Part shown: in pieces, positions 16,911 to 25,900 of the stretch | Numbering within the stretch: the stretch's first letter is position 1 | Layout: the number at the start of each line of letters is the position of its first letter | Origin: Paraburkholderia guartelaensis | GTDB taxonomy: Bacteria; Pseudomonadota; Gammaproteobacteria; Burkholderiales; Burkholderiaceae | Assembly: GCF_004353905.1 (NCBI RefSeq) | Contig: NZ_SMOD01000008.1 | Span: forward strand, 124,001-188,000 | DNA length: 64,000 nucleotides | Reading direction: 5' to 3' | The notes under the pieces: model-generated | Database searches by the model: none | What the model saw: only the letters and a program-made list of their open reading frames with translations | Told to the model about the DNA's origin: nothing | Program-made: the position numbers and the translations under genes

Positions 16911-17279
16911 ATGATGTTCGTCTTTCTCTTTCCTGTCTTTCAGCTGCGTGCGTTGCGGGCTGTCTGTTTTCGCGCACGGGGTTTCGTGGCCGCAGCGGCG
17001 CTTGCCTGCCTGCACGGCATCGCTTTCGCCGCTGCGGTTCGCGCCACGCCTGCCGGCGTGCGCCTTCGTACGCTGCACGTTGCACGCCGTGCCGCCCACA
17101 TGGCGGCGCGCTGCGCGCTGCGCACCGTTCACGCGGGACATCCGCTCACGCCCACGGGGTACGTGCTTCTCGGCGCGACCGTAGCGGCGGCTGCGCTGGT
17201 CTCGCTGCTGTGCGCGTCCGCGACCGCGTGCACCTCCGAGCCGGAGCGTCCTTTATGGCCGCATTCGCGCTTCGCGTAG
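16911..17279 (+). CDS. Hypothetical protein with two hydrophobic segments
   Basis: The possible 122-residue product starts at tandem ATGs (16911 and 16914) right after GCGGAGGG. It has hydrophobic stretches at about residues 25-43 and 83-105, a basic Arg/His-rich middle and a short C-terminal tail. Third positions are GC-rich, which supports coding, but the Ala/Arg-rich composition also fits a chance frame in GC-rich DNA. It would be the first full-size gene of the leader transcript and lies 98 bases before the OprB porin gene. I do not recognise a family. Confidence 0.35.
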   Translation: MMFVFLFPVFQLRALRAVCFRARGFVAAAALACLHGIAFAAAVRATPAGVRLRTLHVARRAAHMAARCALRTVHAGHPLTPTGYVLLGATVAAAALVSLLCASATACTSEPERPLWPHSRFA

Positions 17280-17377
17280 AAAACCTGCGCGCCGGACACA
17301 GTTTCATCAAGCTTCGCAGGCACGCTCTGCGTTGAATAGCGGACTTGTCCGCAACTTACCAAAGCCCCACAAATACT

Positions 17378-18859
17378 ATGAAAAATATCCTCAAGAGCAG
17401 GCTGCCCGGTTCGGGCGGACTCGTCACGCTGAGCGCGCTCCTCTCGCTGGGCGTCGTGCCTGCCGCCTTCGCGCAGACCAGCGGCGAAAATGCGCCCGCC
17501 CAACCGGCTTCGCCTGCTGCTCCTGCTTCGTCAGCCGGCGCAGCAGATCAGCAACAAGCGCCCGCTGCCGATCAGAACGCTGCTGCGCCCACGGGTCTTT
17601 GGGAACGCTCGAACCTCTTCGGCGATATGGGCGGCTTGCGGCCATGGCTCGCCCAGTACGGCTTGTCGTTCGGCCTGCAGGAAACCAGCGAGTACATGGG
17701 CAACGTGAGCGGCGGAACGAGTCGCGGCGGTGCCTATCAAGGTGTGACTGAGTTCAGCCTCGGCATGGATACGCAGAAGGCGTTCGGTTTGCCTGGCGGC
17801 ATCTTCAATGTGTCCGGCTTCCAGATTCACGGCACGAGCCTGACTTCGCGCAACCTGCAAACGCTGCAGAACGCGAGCGGCATCGAGGCCGATGCCTCGA
17901 CCCGCTTGTGGGAATTGTGGTACCAGCAGACGCTGCCCGGCGGCAAGGTCGACGTGAAGGTCGGTCAGCAAAGCCTCGACCAGGAATTCATGGTCAGCCA
18001 GTACGCGAATACGTTCATGAACGCGACGTTCGGCTGGTCGGTGCTGCCGTCTGTCGATCTGCCTGCGGGCGGCCCTGCGTATCCGCTTTCGTCGCTCGGC
18101 GTGCGCGTGCGCGCCACGCCTACCGACGCGATCACCGTGCTCGGCGGGGTATTCGACGGCAACCCGGCGCCGGGCGACGGCGACCCGCAAAAGCTCAACG
18201 CGAGCGGCACGAATTTCAACCTGGGCAATGGCGCGCTGGTGATCGGCGAAATTCAGTATGCAATTAATCAGCCGCCTGCAAATAATTCGGATCCCAAACC
18301 AAGTGGCATGCCCGGCACCTACAAGCTTGGCTTCTGGTACAACAGCAACCGTTTCGCCGATCCGGCAACGGGCGTGACGGGCGTGGGCGGCCCGGTTAGC
18401 CATCGGGGCAACTACAGCATCTATGCCGTGGCGGACCAGATGGTCTGGCGTCCGAGCGCCGACAGTCCGCAGTCGGTGGGCGTGTTCGCGCGCGTGATGG
18501 GCGCGCCCGGCGACCGCAACCTGGTGGACCTCGGTGTCAACGCGGGCGTGACGCTCAAGGCGCCGTTCAAAGGACGCGACAACGACGTGGCCGGCCTGGC
18601 GGTGGGCTACGCGCACATCGGCTCGCATGCGCAGGACTTCGCGAGCGCCCAGGCGGCCTCGACGCCTGGCTACCCGTCGCGCAGCGCGGAGACGGTTCTG
18701 GAAGCGACTTACCAGTATCAGATCGCGCCGTGGTGGCAATTGCAGGCGGACTTTCAGTACTTCTTCCGGCCGGCCGGCGGCATTCCGGACCCGCAGAATG
18801 CGTCGCGGCGTATTGGCGACGAGGCGGTGTTCGGCCTGCGCACGACGGTCGCGTTCTGA
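17378..18859 (+). CDS. OprB-family carbohydrate-selective porin
   Basis: The 493-residue precursor has a signal peptide (MKNILKSRLPGSGGLVTLSA onward, cleavage near AAFA-QT), a low-complexity Ala/Pro/Gln linker (about 35-75) and then the OprB barrel starting with GLWERSNLFGDMGGLRPWLA. It ends in Phe (LRTTVAF), the usual outer-membrane barrel signature. OprB porins pass glucose and other sugars across the outer membrane. The ATG gives the signal peptide; no strong Shine-Dalgarno precedes it. No sugar transporter or kinase is adjacent, so the substrate is open. A 15-bp hairpin terminator follows. Confidence 0.92.
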   Translation: MKNILKSRLPGSGGLVTLSALLSLGVVPAAFAQTSGENAPAQPASPAAPASSAGAADQQQAPAADQNAAAPTGLWERSNLFGDMGGLRPWLAQYGLSFGLQETSEYMGNVSGGTSRGGAYQGVTEFSLGMDTQKAFGLPGGIFNVSGFQIHGTSLTSRNLQTLQNASGIEADASTRLWELWYQQTLPGGKVDVKVGQQSLDQEFMVSQYANTFMNATFGWSVLPSVDLPAGGPAYPLSSLGVRVRATPTDAITVLGGVFDGNPAPGDGDPQKLNASGTNFNLGNGALVIGEIQYAINQPPANNSDPKPSGMPGTYKLGFWYNSNRFADPATGVTGVGGPVSHRGNYSIYAVADQMVWRPSADSPQSVGVFARVMGAPGDRNLVDLGVNAGVTLKAPFKGRDNDVAGLAVGYAHIGSHAQDFASAQAASTPGYPSRSAETVLEATYQYQIAPWWQLQADFQYFFRPAGGIPDPQNASRRIGDEAVFGLRTTVAF

Positions 18860-18869
18860 TTCGGAAACG

Positions 18870-18905
18870 ACGCTCCTGCCGCCGGATTGGCGGCGGCAGG
18901 AGCGT
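18870..18905 (+). terminator. Hairpin terminator after the OprB gene
   Basis: A perfect 15-bp stem (starting ACGCTCCTGCCGCCG) with a 6-base loop begins 11 bases after the oprB stop. No T-run follows, as is common for GC-rich Burkholderia terminators. Confidence 0.75.
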
Positions 18906-19060
18906 GCAGGACGACGAAGCGTTAGTGGTCTGCGTGCAGATACGAGCGAAAGACGAGGGAAGACCCCGATTGGTCGTACTTGCGATTGATCTAGACTCCA
19001 GGGGCGAGTGCTGCGCAGCTATTCGATGCGGCACCAGTTTCCAGACGCAGATTTCGTTCC

Positions 19061-19576
19061 ATGAAGCATCCGATCCAGGGATGGCTTTTGGGTGTCGCTC
19101 TGCTGGCGCTTGCCAGCGTCTCGGCGGCCGAACCCGCCAAGTCGGCGCATACCCAGAAGCCTGTCCAGAAGCACGTCCAAAAGCACGTCCAGAAGGACGC
19201 GAGGGGCCATGCCCCGAAGCACGCCGTTGCGGCCGCACCCGCGCCGGCGGCGCCATCCGTCTCTTTGCCAGCCATTGCGAAGCGCTTCGAGTACCAGTCG
19301 CCGTTTGAAAGGCAGTACGACGCGCATCTGGCGACAACCACCGCTGCAACGCCTGGCATTCCGGACGATACCGACGCCTCGCTGGATCCGGGGACCAACG
19401 GGCCGCGCACGCCGGGAGCCCAGGTCGATAGCAATGGGGTGCCGAATCAGGCGCTCCATCCGCAAACGCCGCCGCTCGTCACCGTAGGCGACTGGGATCT
19501 CTCGGCCGACGCGCATCTGCCGTTGACGCGCTCGCACGACACGGGCGCGGCGATTAGCGCCCGGCACGGGTTCTAA
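19061..19576 (+). CDS. Secreted hypothetical protein with Gln-Lys-His-Val repeats
   Basis: The 171-residue protein has a signal peptide (MKHPIQGWLLGVALLALASV, cleavage near VSAAE), then a basic segment with repeated QKHV units (about residues 33-46). It ends with a Pro/Thr/Asp-rich part without recognisable domains (NGPRTPGAQVDSNGVPNQAL). It is probably periplasmic and largely disordered. The repeat is encoded by three 12-base units at 19163-19198. It stands alone between hairpins. I do not recognise its function. Confidence 0.65.
   Translation: MKHPIQGWLLGVALLALASVSAAEPAKSAHTQKPVQKHVQKHVQKDARGHAPKHAVAAAPAPAAPSVSLPAIAKRFEYQSPFERQYDAHLATTTAATPGIPDDTDASLDPGTNGPRTPGAQVDSNGVPNQALHPQTPPLVTVGDWDLSADAHLPLTRSHDTGAAISARHGF
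19163..19198 (+). repeat. Three tandem 12-base units inside the secreted protein gene
   Basis: Units at 19163, 19175 and 19187 differ from GTCCAGAAGCAC by at most one base. They encode the VQKH repeats in frame, so copy-number change would keep the reading frame. Confidence 0.7.
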
Positions 19577-19602
19577 GACAAAAATCCCCCCGATACCCAC
19601 TT

Positions 19603-19630
19603 CCTTACCGCCGCAAGGTAATCGGTAAGG
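19603..19630 (+). terminator. Hairpin after the secreted protein gene
   Basis: CCTTACCG at 19603 pairs exactly with CGGTAAGG at 19623 across a 12-base loop. It lies 27 bases after the stop codon. The AAAAA tract is upstream rather than downstream, so it is a weak terminator candidate. Confidence 0.4.
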
Positions 19631-19732
19631 CATTGCCGTTGTCGCACGTTGCTCCCGGGAATGCGGATGAGGCGAGTCAGTAAGCTGACAAGCTCATATC
19701 CCGCAAAAGAATCCTCCCCGGACCCACGCCTC

Positions 19733-19930
19733 ATGTCACAACGACGCCCAACCTGTTCGCGCATCCTGGGTCAGCTCCTGCTCCCCGTGCTGCTCAGCTC
19801 GACGCTGATGCTGCAGGGCTGCGCGACGACCGCGGAAAATATTGCTCTGGGTTTTGGTATCGGCTCGGTCGGTACGATCTCCGCCCTGGGTTGCCTGCTC
19901 GCCTGCCAGATGAACGACGCGCGCTGGTAA
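19733..19930 (+). CDS. Small lipoprotein
   Basis: The 65-residue product has a basic start (MSQRRPTCSRI), a hydrophobic core and a lipobox ending LMLQGC, where Cys would be lipidated. The mature part of about 30 residues contains a Gly-rich hydrophobic stretch (ALGFGIGSVGTISALGCLLA) that could insert in a membrane. The start at 19733 gives a proper lipoprotein signal; the longer frame adds unrelated sequence. It converges with the Pro/Gln-rich protein gene, seven bases away. No family recognised. Confidence 0.55.
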   Translation: MSQRRPTCSRILGQLLLPVLLSSTLMLQGCATTAENIALGFGIGSVGTISALGCLLACQMNDARW

Positions 19931-19937
19931 GCGGCGC

Positions 19938-20969
19938 TCAGTAATACATCCACCGCCCGTATTGCGGCGACCAGTACACCCAGCGCGCCGGCGGTTGCTG
20001 GTATTGCTGCGCGCCCCACGGTGCGGGCGGCGGGTAGTACGCGGGCCGGGGCTGCGCGTACGCGGGCTGCTGCTGTGGGTATTGTTGCTGGGCGTATTGC
20101 TGTGCATACACCGGCTGCTGCTGCGCGTAGGCGGGCGGCTGCGGGTAGGCCGGACGCTGCTGCGCATACGCCGGCTGCTGGGCATAACCGTACGGCTGGG
20201 GCGGCGGCGCGTATTGCTGGGCCTGCGCCTGGACCGGCTGCTGGACCCGTGGCTGCGCCGGTTGTGAGTAGGGCTGGGCATAACCCTGGCCCTGCGTCGA
20301 GTAGATCTGCGCGGAGCGCGGCGGCTCCGATTCGTCGACGGCTTCGTCGTTCGCCAGCGACTCCGGCGGCGCGACGTCGTCCTGCGGGGGCGGCGTCGCC
20401 GCAACAGCGCGATGGTTCGCGCTCGCTTGCGCATAGGCGCGGGGCTGCGGTTGCCGGGCGGCCGCAGCCGGCGCTGCGTTGGCGGCGTGCGCAATGTTGG
20501 CGTGCGCGTTCGTCTGCTCGGGAGCCGGCGCCGCTGCCGCCGCTTCGGCCGGAGCCGCGGCGGTGGAGTCCTGGACGTCTTGCGCCTCTTGAGTCTCTCT
20601 CGCGCTTTGTTCGCTTTGCGCGCCTTGCGCATCCGCGAGCGGCTTGACCACGACCGGCACGGTCATGACCGTCGAGACCTCGCCCGCGTCGCTATACGTG
20701 TGCTTGATGTCGAGGATGGGTTTCTGCGCCGCCGCGCCGGCGGCCTTCTTCGCGGGCGCTGCAGCAGGCGCAGCAGCAGGCGCAGCAGCGGGAGCCGCCT
20801 GCGCCATCTCCTCCCTGGCGGCCTTGTAACCCCTGTCATAGGCTGCCTGGACTTCGCGGTCCTGCGCCGCGGCGTCTTCTTCCTTGCTATAGGCGTGAGA
20901 CGCTCCCGATATTGCGCAGCCCGTTGCAAGCAATGCGATGGCCGTCGCGTGCCGTGCGGTCGTGTCCAT
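19938..20969 (-). CDS. Secreted Ala/Pro/Gln/Tyr-rich protein
   Basis: The 343-residue protein has a signal peptide (cleavage near GASHA-YS), a short coiled part (EEDAAAQDREVQAAYDRGYK), an Ala/Pro linker, and a moderately ordered block (about 80-110, ILDIKHTYSDAGEVSTVMTV). A long low-complexity C-terminal half follows, of QQPAYAQ-type repeats, ending WVYWSPQYGRWMYY. Such Tyr/Gln/Pro-rich tails are disordered and may bind the cell wall or self-associate. No catalytic domain is visible. It is monocistronic, with GAGG upstream of the ATG. The function is unknown. Confidence 0.65.
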   Translation of the reverse strand: MDTTARHATAIALLATGCAISGASHAYSKEEDAAAQDREVQAAYDRGYKAAREEMAQAAPAAAPAAAPAAAPAKKAAGAAAQKPILDIKHTYSDAGEVSTVMTVPVVVKPLADAQGAQSEQSARETQEAQDVQDSTAAAPAEAAAAAPAPEQTNAHANIAHAANAAPAAAARQPQPRAYAQASANHRAVAATPPPQDDVAPPESLANDEAVDESEPPRSAQIYSTQGQGYAQPYSQPAQPRVQQPVQAQAQQYAPPPQPYGYAQQPAYAQQRPAYPQPPAYAQQQPVYAQQYAQQQYPQQQPAYAQPRPAYYPPPAPWGAQQYQQPPARWVYWSPQYGRWMYY

Positions 20970-21072
20970 GGAGGGACCTCTAATTCTGTTTTTCGATGAC
21001 TTCATCGTACTACGCGGCTGATGACATTCAAGCGGCGGAAAACCCCCTGGGTATGCAGACGAACGCAAGCGC

Positions 21073-21963
21073 TCACCCCGGCGACGCTTGCGCCAGCAAC
21101 CACTGCCGGAATGCCGCCAGGCGGCTCTGCTTGATGTCGGTCGAGCGGCACGAAAGGAAATGCGTTTCGCGTAAAAAGCGCGTGAAGCGGTCGGCGCCGA
21201 CCTCCACCAGATCGCCGCGCGCAAGCTCGCGCTCGGCGAGGCGCGTGCTTTCGAGCACGACGCCCATGCCGTCGGCCGCCGCCGAAATCGCGAGCGCCGC
21301 GCGATCGAACGAGGGGCGCGGCCGGTCGGTCAACGGCAGGCCGTTCGCGGCGAACCAGTCGCGCCAGGTCACGCGGCTCAACGGGCTGTCGATCAGCGTG
21401 GCTTCCTGCATCAACGCTTCCACCGAGCCTGCGCTCGCCAGCATCGCGGGCGAGCACATCGGCACGAGCGGTTCGACGCCCAGCGCCACCGTCTCCACAC
21501 CCGGGCGCTCCAGCGCGCCGCCATACGAAATCGCCACATCGATTTCCTGAGCGCGCGTGAGGTCCAGCGGGTCCGGTCCGGTGGAAAGCCGCAACGTGAT
21601 GTTGGGGTGATGGCGCGCGAAGTCGGCAAGCCTCGGCCCGAGCCATTTCACGGCGAAACTCGGCGCGCTGTACACGGCGAGCACCTGGGCCTGGGGCGCG
21701 AGCGAGACTTCGGTGCAGGCCGATTCGATGACGTCGAACACGCGGCTCAGGCTGTCGAGCAGACGCAGCGCCTCGGGGGTCGGATCGATGCGGCGATTGC
21801 GCCGGATAAAGAGCGGCCGCCCGAAGTACGCCTCGAGCTCCTTGACCTGATGGCTGATCGCCGATGGCGTGAGATGGAGTTCGCGTGCCGCGAGCGCGAA
21901 GCTCTGGAGCCGTGCCGCGGCTTCAAAGGCGCGCAGCAGCACAAAATTCGGAATTTTGCGCAC
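21073..21963 (-). CDS. LysR-family regulator (GcvA-like)
   Basis: The 296-residue protein has an N-terminal winged helix (FEAAARLQSFALAARELHLT, then PSAISHQVKELEAYFGRPLF) of the GcvA/AmpR branch, followed by a substrate-binding domain of about 200 residues. It starts at GTG (VRKIPNFVLL). It is divergent from the class II aldolase gene with 121 bases between starts, so it most likely regulates the aldolase-MFS pair. The effector is unknown. Confidence 0.9.
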   Translation of the reverse strand: MRKIPNFVLLRAFEAAARLQSFALAARELHLTPSAISHQVKELEAYFGRPLFIRRNRRIDPTPEALRLLDSLSRVFDVIESACTEVSLAPQAQVLAVYSAPSFAVKWLGPRLADFARHHPNITLRLSTGPDPLDLTRAQEIDVAISYGGALERPGVETVALGVEPLVPMCSPAMLASAGSVEALMQEATLIDSPLSRVTWRDWFAANGLPLTDRPRPSFDRAALAISAAADGMGVVLESTRLAERELARGDLVEVGADRFTRFLRETHFLSCRSTDIKQSRLAAFRQWLLAQASPG

Positions 21964-22084
21964 GTTCGACCCCGAGATAGGTGAATGTGACTCATGTTTT
22001 CATGAACATCCATCGTTTGTCAACGCGTCGAGAGCCGGACAAGATGTCAACCATCGAACGGAAGGATTTGAAAGGAGACGCAGC

Positions 22085-22933
22085 ATGTCCGAAGTGATGG
22101 AGACGCCCAAGGCCACGAAGGCAATCGACCTGAACGGTCGCATCTCGATCTATCAGCCCGAGCAGAAGGATCTGATTTTTCCCGAACTGCCGACTTTCGC
22201 GAATCACGCCGAGCACCGGCAGCACCTGAAAGAGCGCCTCGTCGCCGCCTGCCGTGCGTTCGCGCTGCAGGGCTTCGACTACGGCTTCGCGGGGCACCTC
22301 ACCGTGCGCGATCCGGAGCATCCCGATCTGTACTGGACCAACCCGATGGCCGTGCACTTCTCGCAGGTCAAGGTCTCGAACCTGATTCTCGCGGACCACG
22401 AAGGCCGCGTGGTCGAAGGCAAGTACGCCATCAACCGCGCCGGCTTTGTGCTGCACGCGGCCGTGCACGAAGCGCACCCCGACATCGTGGCGATGTGCCA
22501 TGCGCATACCGTCTACGGCACCGCTTTTGCGGCGCTCGGCAAGAAGATCGAACCGATCACCCAGGACGCCTGTGCGTTCTTCGAAGACCACGTCGTGATC
22601 GGCGACGAGGCGGGCCAGGTCGCGGTGGAAGTGAAGGCCGGCCACAAGGTCGCCAACGCATTCGCCGGCGTGAAGGCCGCGATTCACCAGAACCACGGCT
22701 TGCTGACGGCCAGCCGTCACAGCATCGAATCGGCGGCGTTCTGGTTCATCGCGCTCGAGCGCTGCTGCCAGCAGCAGCTGATGGTCGACGCCACCGGCAT
22801 CACGCCGCGTCTCGTGCCGGAGGACCGTGCGCGCTACAGCCGCGAGCACGTGGGCAGCGAGTACATCGGCTGGCTGCACTTCCAGGCGATCTGGGATCAG
22901 CTGGTGGCCACGCAGCCGGATATGTTCGATTAA
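22085..22933 (+). CDS. Class II aldolase/adducin-family protein
   Basis: The 282-residue protein matches the Aldolase_II fold. The zinc ligands are visible as HAHTVYG (His-x-His, about residue 140) and the later QNHGLLT His. The GHLTVRDPE motif near residue 65 is also typical. Family members include fuculose-phosphate aldolase and decarboxylases of sugar acids, but the subgroup found next to ACS-family MFS transporters is mostly uncharacterised. A strong GAAAGGAGACG site precedes the ATG. The MFS gene follows after about 110 bases, and a LysR gene is divergent. Confidence 0.9.
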   Translation: MSEVMETPKATKAIDLNGRISIYQPEQKDLIFPELPTFANHAEHRQHLKERLVAACRAFALQGFDYGFAGHLTVRDPEHPDLYWTNPMAVHFSQVKVSNLILADHEGRVVEGKYAINRAGFVLHAAVHEAHPDIVAMCHAHTVYGTAFAALGKKIEPITQDACAFFEDHVVIGDEAGQVAVEVKAGHKVANAFAGVKAAIHQNHGLLTASRHSIESAAFWFIALERCCQQQLMVDATGITPRLVPEDRARYSREHVGSEYIGWLHFQAIWDQLVATQPDMFD

Positions 22934-23041
22934 GTTGTTTGTTTCGCTCTAGATGTACGTTTGACTGAGCACTGCGGGCCGCTGGCGCAAGAGAACATGC
23001 GCGAGCGGCCGCGCGCACAATAATCTTCGGAGACAACCCCC

Positions 23042-24364
23042 ATGAATACGTCGAGGCCTACGCTCGCGGCGTCCACGACTTTCCCGAGCGCCGAAACATC
23101 GCAGTCGGCGCTCTACGCGAAGGTCGCGTGGCGCCTGGTACCGCTCTTGTTCCTCTGCTATGTGGCCGCCTATCTCGACCGTGTGAACGTCGGGTTCGCG
23201 AAACTGCAGATGCTCAAGGACCTGGGCTTCAGCGAAACCGTGTACGGTCTTGGCGCCGGCATCTTCTTCATCGGCTACTTCATTTTCGAGGTGCCGAGCA
23301 ACATCATCCTGCACAAGGTCGGCGCGCGCATCTGGATCGCGCGGGTGATGATCACGTGGGCCATCATTTCCGGCCTCATGATGTTCGCGAAGACGCCCGC
23401 CATGTTCTACACGCTGCGCTTTCTGCTGGGTGTCGCGGAAGCGGGGCTCTTTCCCGGCGTGATCCTGTACCTGACTTACTGGTTTCCGGCCGAGCGGCGC
23501 GGCAAGATCATCGCGCTCTTCATGACCGGCATTCCCATTTCGGGTGTGATCGGCGGCCCGCTTTCCGGCTGGATCCTGCATTCGATGAGCGGCACGCACG
23601 GGCTGGCGGGCTGGCAGTGGCTCTTCGTGATCGAGGCGATTCCCTCGCTCGTGCTCGGCGTCGTGGTGATCCTCATGCTCGACAAGGGCATCGAGCAGGC
23701 CAAGTGGCTCAACGACGACGAGAAGCGAACGCTGATCGTCAACATCGCGGCCGATGCGAGCCGCGTGGAGTCCCACTCGTTCCGCGACGGCTTCACGAAC
23801 CGCATGGTGTGGGTGCTGAGCGTGATCTACCTGTTCTTCATCATGGGGCTGTATGGCGTGGGCTTCTGGTTGCCGACGCTCATCAAGGGCTCGGGCGTGA
23901 AGGACCCGCTCACGATCGGACTGCTGACCACCTTGCCCTACGCGGCGGCGGCAATCTCGATGGTCGTTGTGGGCCGTAGCTCCGACGCACGTCGCGAGCG
24001 CCGCTGGCACGTCGCGCTGCCGGGCCTGATCGGCACGGCGGGCTGGATCGTCGCGGTGGCGGCGGGCAGCGGCAACGTCACGCTGGCGATGATCGGTCTC
24101 ACCGTCGCGACGATGGGCGTGATGACGACGCTGTGCCAGTTCTGGTGCCTGCCCACTGCTGTTCTTGCGGGTGCGGCGGCGGCGACCGGCGTTGCGGTGG
24201 TCAACTCCGTCGGCAACCTCGCGGGCTTCGTGAGCCCCTACGTGATCGGCTGGATCATCGACAAGACGCATTCGACCGATCTGGGTGTGTATACGCTGGC
24301 GGCGTGTCTTTCGATTGGCGGATTGCTGGTGCTCGCGCTGCCCAAGCGGCTCGTGAATCACTAA
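23042..24364 (+). CDS. MFS transporter, anion:cation symporter (ACS) family
   Basis: The 440-residue inner-membrane protein has twelve hydrophobic segments and ACS-family features: LDRVNVGFAKLQM at the end of the first helix, GYFIFEVPSN in helix 2, and the RFLLGVAEAGLFPGVILYL block in helix 4. ACS members import organic anions such as phthalate, tartrate, glucarate or hexuronates. It lies downstream of the class II aldolase gene on the same strand, suggesting uptake of that enzyme's substrate. The exact anion cannot be told. Confidence 0.92.
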   Translation: MNTSRPTLAASTTFPSAETSQSALYAKVAWRLVPLLFLCYVAAYLDRVNVGFAKLQMLKDLGFSETVYGLGAGIFFIGYFIFEVPSNIILHKVGARIWIARVMITWAIISGLMMFAKTPAMFYTLRFLLGVAEAGLFPGVILYLTYWFPAERRGKIIALFMTGIPISGVIGGPLSGWILHSMSGTHGLAGWQWLFVIEAIPSLVLGVVVILMLDKGIEQAKWLNDDEKRTLIVNIAADASRVESHSFRDGFTNRMVWVLSVIYLFFIMGLYGVGFWLPTLIKGSGVKDPLTIGLLTTLPYAAAAISMVVVGRSSDARRERRWHVALPGLIGTAGWIVAVAAGSGNVTLAMIGLTVATMGVMTTLCQFWCLPTAVLAGAAAATGVAVVNSVGNLAGFVSPYVIGWIIDKTHSTDLGVYTLAACLSIGGLLVLALPKRLVNH

Positions 24365-24388
24365 TCAGGCATACGGGGCCGCTGAAAT

Positions 24389-25900
24389 TCACTGAACCGC
24401 CTTCGGTTCGCTATCACCCGCCACAGCGGCCCCCGCTTTCTCATCCCACTGCCACCCGCCACCCAGATTCTTGATCAACGCAACGCTGCTCTGCATCAAC
24501 AGCGACTGCGTATCCTTCAAGCTCTGCTGAGCCTGTAGCAACGTGAGCTGCTGCGTGAGCAAGCTTTGCTCGCTGGCGGTTCCCGCGCCGAGCTGCGCCT
24601 GCGTGCTGGCGAACAAGGCCTGATTGCGCTGATAAATATTCGCGTAGGCCGCTTCCTGCTGCGCAAGATGATTCCACGACGAGAGGCTGTCCTCGACGTT
24701 CTGGAACGCACCCAGCACCGCCTGTCGATAGTTGGCCGCCGCTTCGTCGTAGGTCGCGCGCGCTTCGTGCACGGCTGCCGTGCGCGCGCCGCCGTCGAAG
24801 ATCGTCGCGGCGATATCCGGTCCGAGCGTCCACACGCGGCTTGGCAGCGAGAACAGATGCGCGAAGGTGTTGTGCTCGAATCCGCCCTCGATGCTCAGGT
24901 CCAGTATCGGAAAGAACGCCGCTTCCGCCGCACCGATCTTCGCATTGGCCGCCGCCGCCGAGCGTTCGGCCTGCACGACATCGGGCCGCCGCTGCAGCAA
25001 TTGCGACGGCAGCGCGAGCGGCACGGCCGGCGTGTTGAACGCATAGTCCGCTTGCGGCGGCAACGTGAAGCTCGCCGGCGCCACGCCGATCAGCATGGCG
25101 ATCGCATGCTCGTCCTGTTCGCGCGAGGTTTCTGTGCTCTGCAATGCGGCCACGACGAGTTCGAGCGTATCTTGCGCGGTCAGCACGTCGTCGTTCGATG
25201 CGGTGCCTTGCGCATACGCCGTGCGCGTGATGTCGAGTAGCCGCGTGTCGATGGCTTGCTGCTGCTTGAGCGACGCGATGTCGAAGTCGGCCTGGCGCAG
25301 CGCGAAGTAGTCGTCGGCGAGGCTCGCGGTAATCGACAGGCGCTCGCCCGCGAGTTGGGCGTCCGAGGCTTGCGCGCTCGCCTTGCTCGATTCGATCTCG
25401 CGGCGAATCTGCCCCCAGAGGTCGGGCTCCCAACTCGCTGCTGCGCTCACGCTCACGCTGTTGTGCACGCCGGGCACGGTGCCCGTGGTCGAACTCACAC
25501 CGCCTGTCGCGGCATTCGTGCCCGTGCCGCTTCTTGTGGCCGACATTCCCGCCGTGACGACAGGAAAGAGGCTAGCGACGCTGGCATCCACGGTGGCCTG
25601 CGCGAGCCGGTAGGCCGCTTCGGCCGCGACGATCGACTGATTGGCCTTGAGCGATTGCTCGATCAGCTGCGTGAGCTTGGGATCGTCGTAGACGGTCCAC
25701 CAGCTGCTCGCGAGCGCCGCCTGCGGGTTGGCCTGCGCGCGCTGCCAGTCCACGCCTTCTTTGAACGTGGCGGGAATTTCCACCGCAGGCTTGCTGTAGT
25801 TGGGGCCGATTGCACAACCCGCGAGCGCGGCGAGCGCGAGCGCCGCCGCACAGCGCCGCAGCTGTGGCACGGCGAAAACGGATGACGTATTCATGGTCAT
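24389..25900 (-). CDS. NodT-family outer-membrane factor of an RND efflux system
   Basis: The 503-residue lipoprotein has a signal with lipobox ALAGC (Cys near residue 29) followed by AIGPNYSKP, the typical OprM/NodT mature start. Two repeated outer-membrane efflux domains follow, rich in Ala/Gln coiled coil (TYDEAAANYRQAVLGAFQNV). It forms the trimeric outer-membrane channel for the pump. The ATG overlaps the stop of the upstream RND gene by four bases (ATGA), so it is the last gene of the four-gene leftward efflux operon. Confidence 0.95.
   Translation of the reverse strand: MTMNTSSVFAVPQLRRCAAALALAALAGCAIGPNYSKPAVEIPATFKEGVDWQRAQANPQAALASSWWTVYDDPKLTQLIEQSLKANQSIVAAEAAYRLAQATVDASVASLFPVVTAGMSATRSGTGTNAATGGVSSTTGTVPGVHNSVSVSAAASWEPDLWGQIRREIESSKASAQASDAQLAGERLSITASLADDYFALRQADFDIASLKQQQAIDTRLLDITRTAYAQGTASNDDVLTAQDTLELVVAALQSTETSREQDEHAIAMLIGVAPASFTLPPQADYAFNTPAVPLALPSQLLQRRPDVVQAERSAAAANAKIGAAEAAFFPILDLSIEGGFEHNTFAHLFSLPSRVWTLGPDIAATIFDGGARTAAVHEARATYDEAAANYRQAVLGAFQNVEDSLSSWNHLAQQEAAYANIYQRNQALFASTQAQLGAGTASEQSLLTQQLTLLQAQQSLKDTQSLLMQSSVALIKNLGGGWQWDEKAGAAVAGDSEPKAVQ

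Noticed and set aside
16758..17141. Minus-strand ORFs across the leader and the two-helix ORF
   Set aside because: They are Arg/Ala-rich without ribosome sites and run through the promoter-leader region read on the plus strand.
20967..20990. Lipoprotein signal in the Tyr/Gln-rich protein (Cys after LLATG)
   Set aside because: The residue at -3 is Ala rather than Leu/Val and a normal cleavage site ASHA lies further on, so ordinary secretion is more likely.
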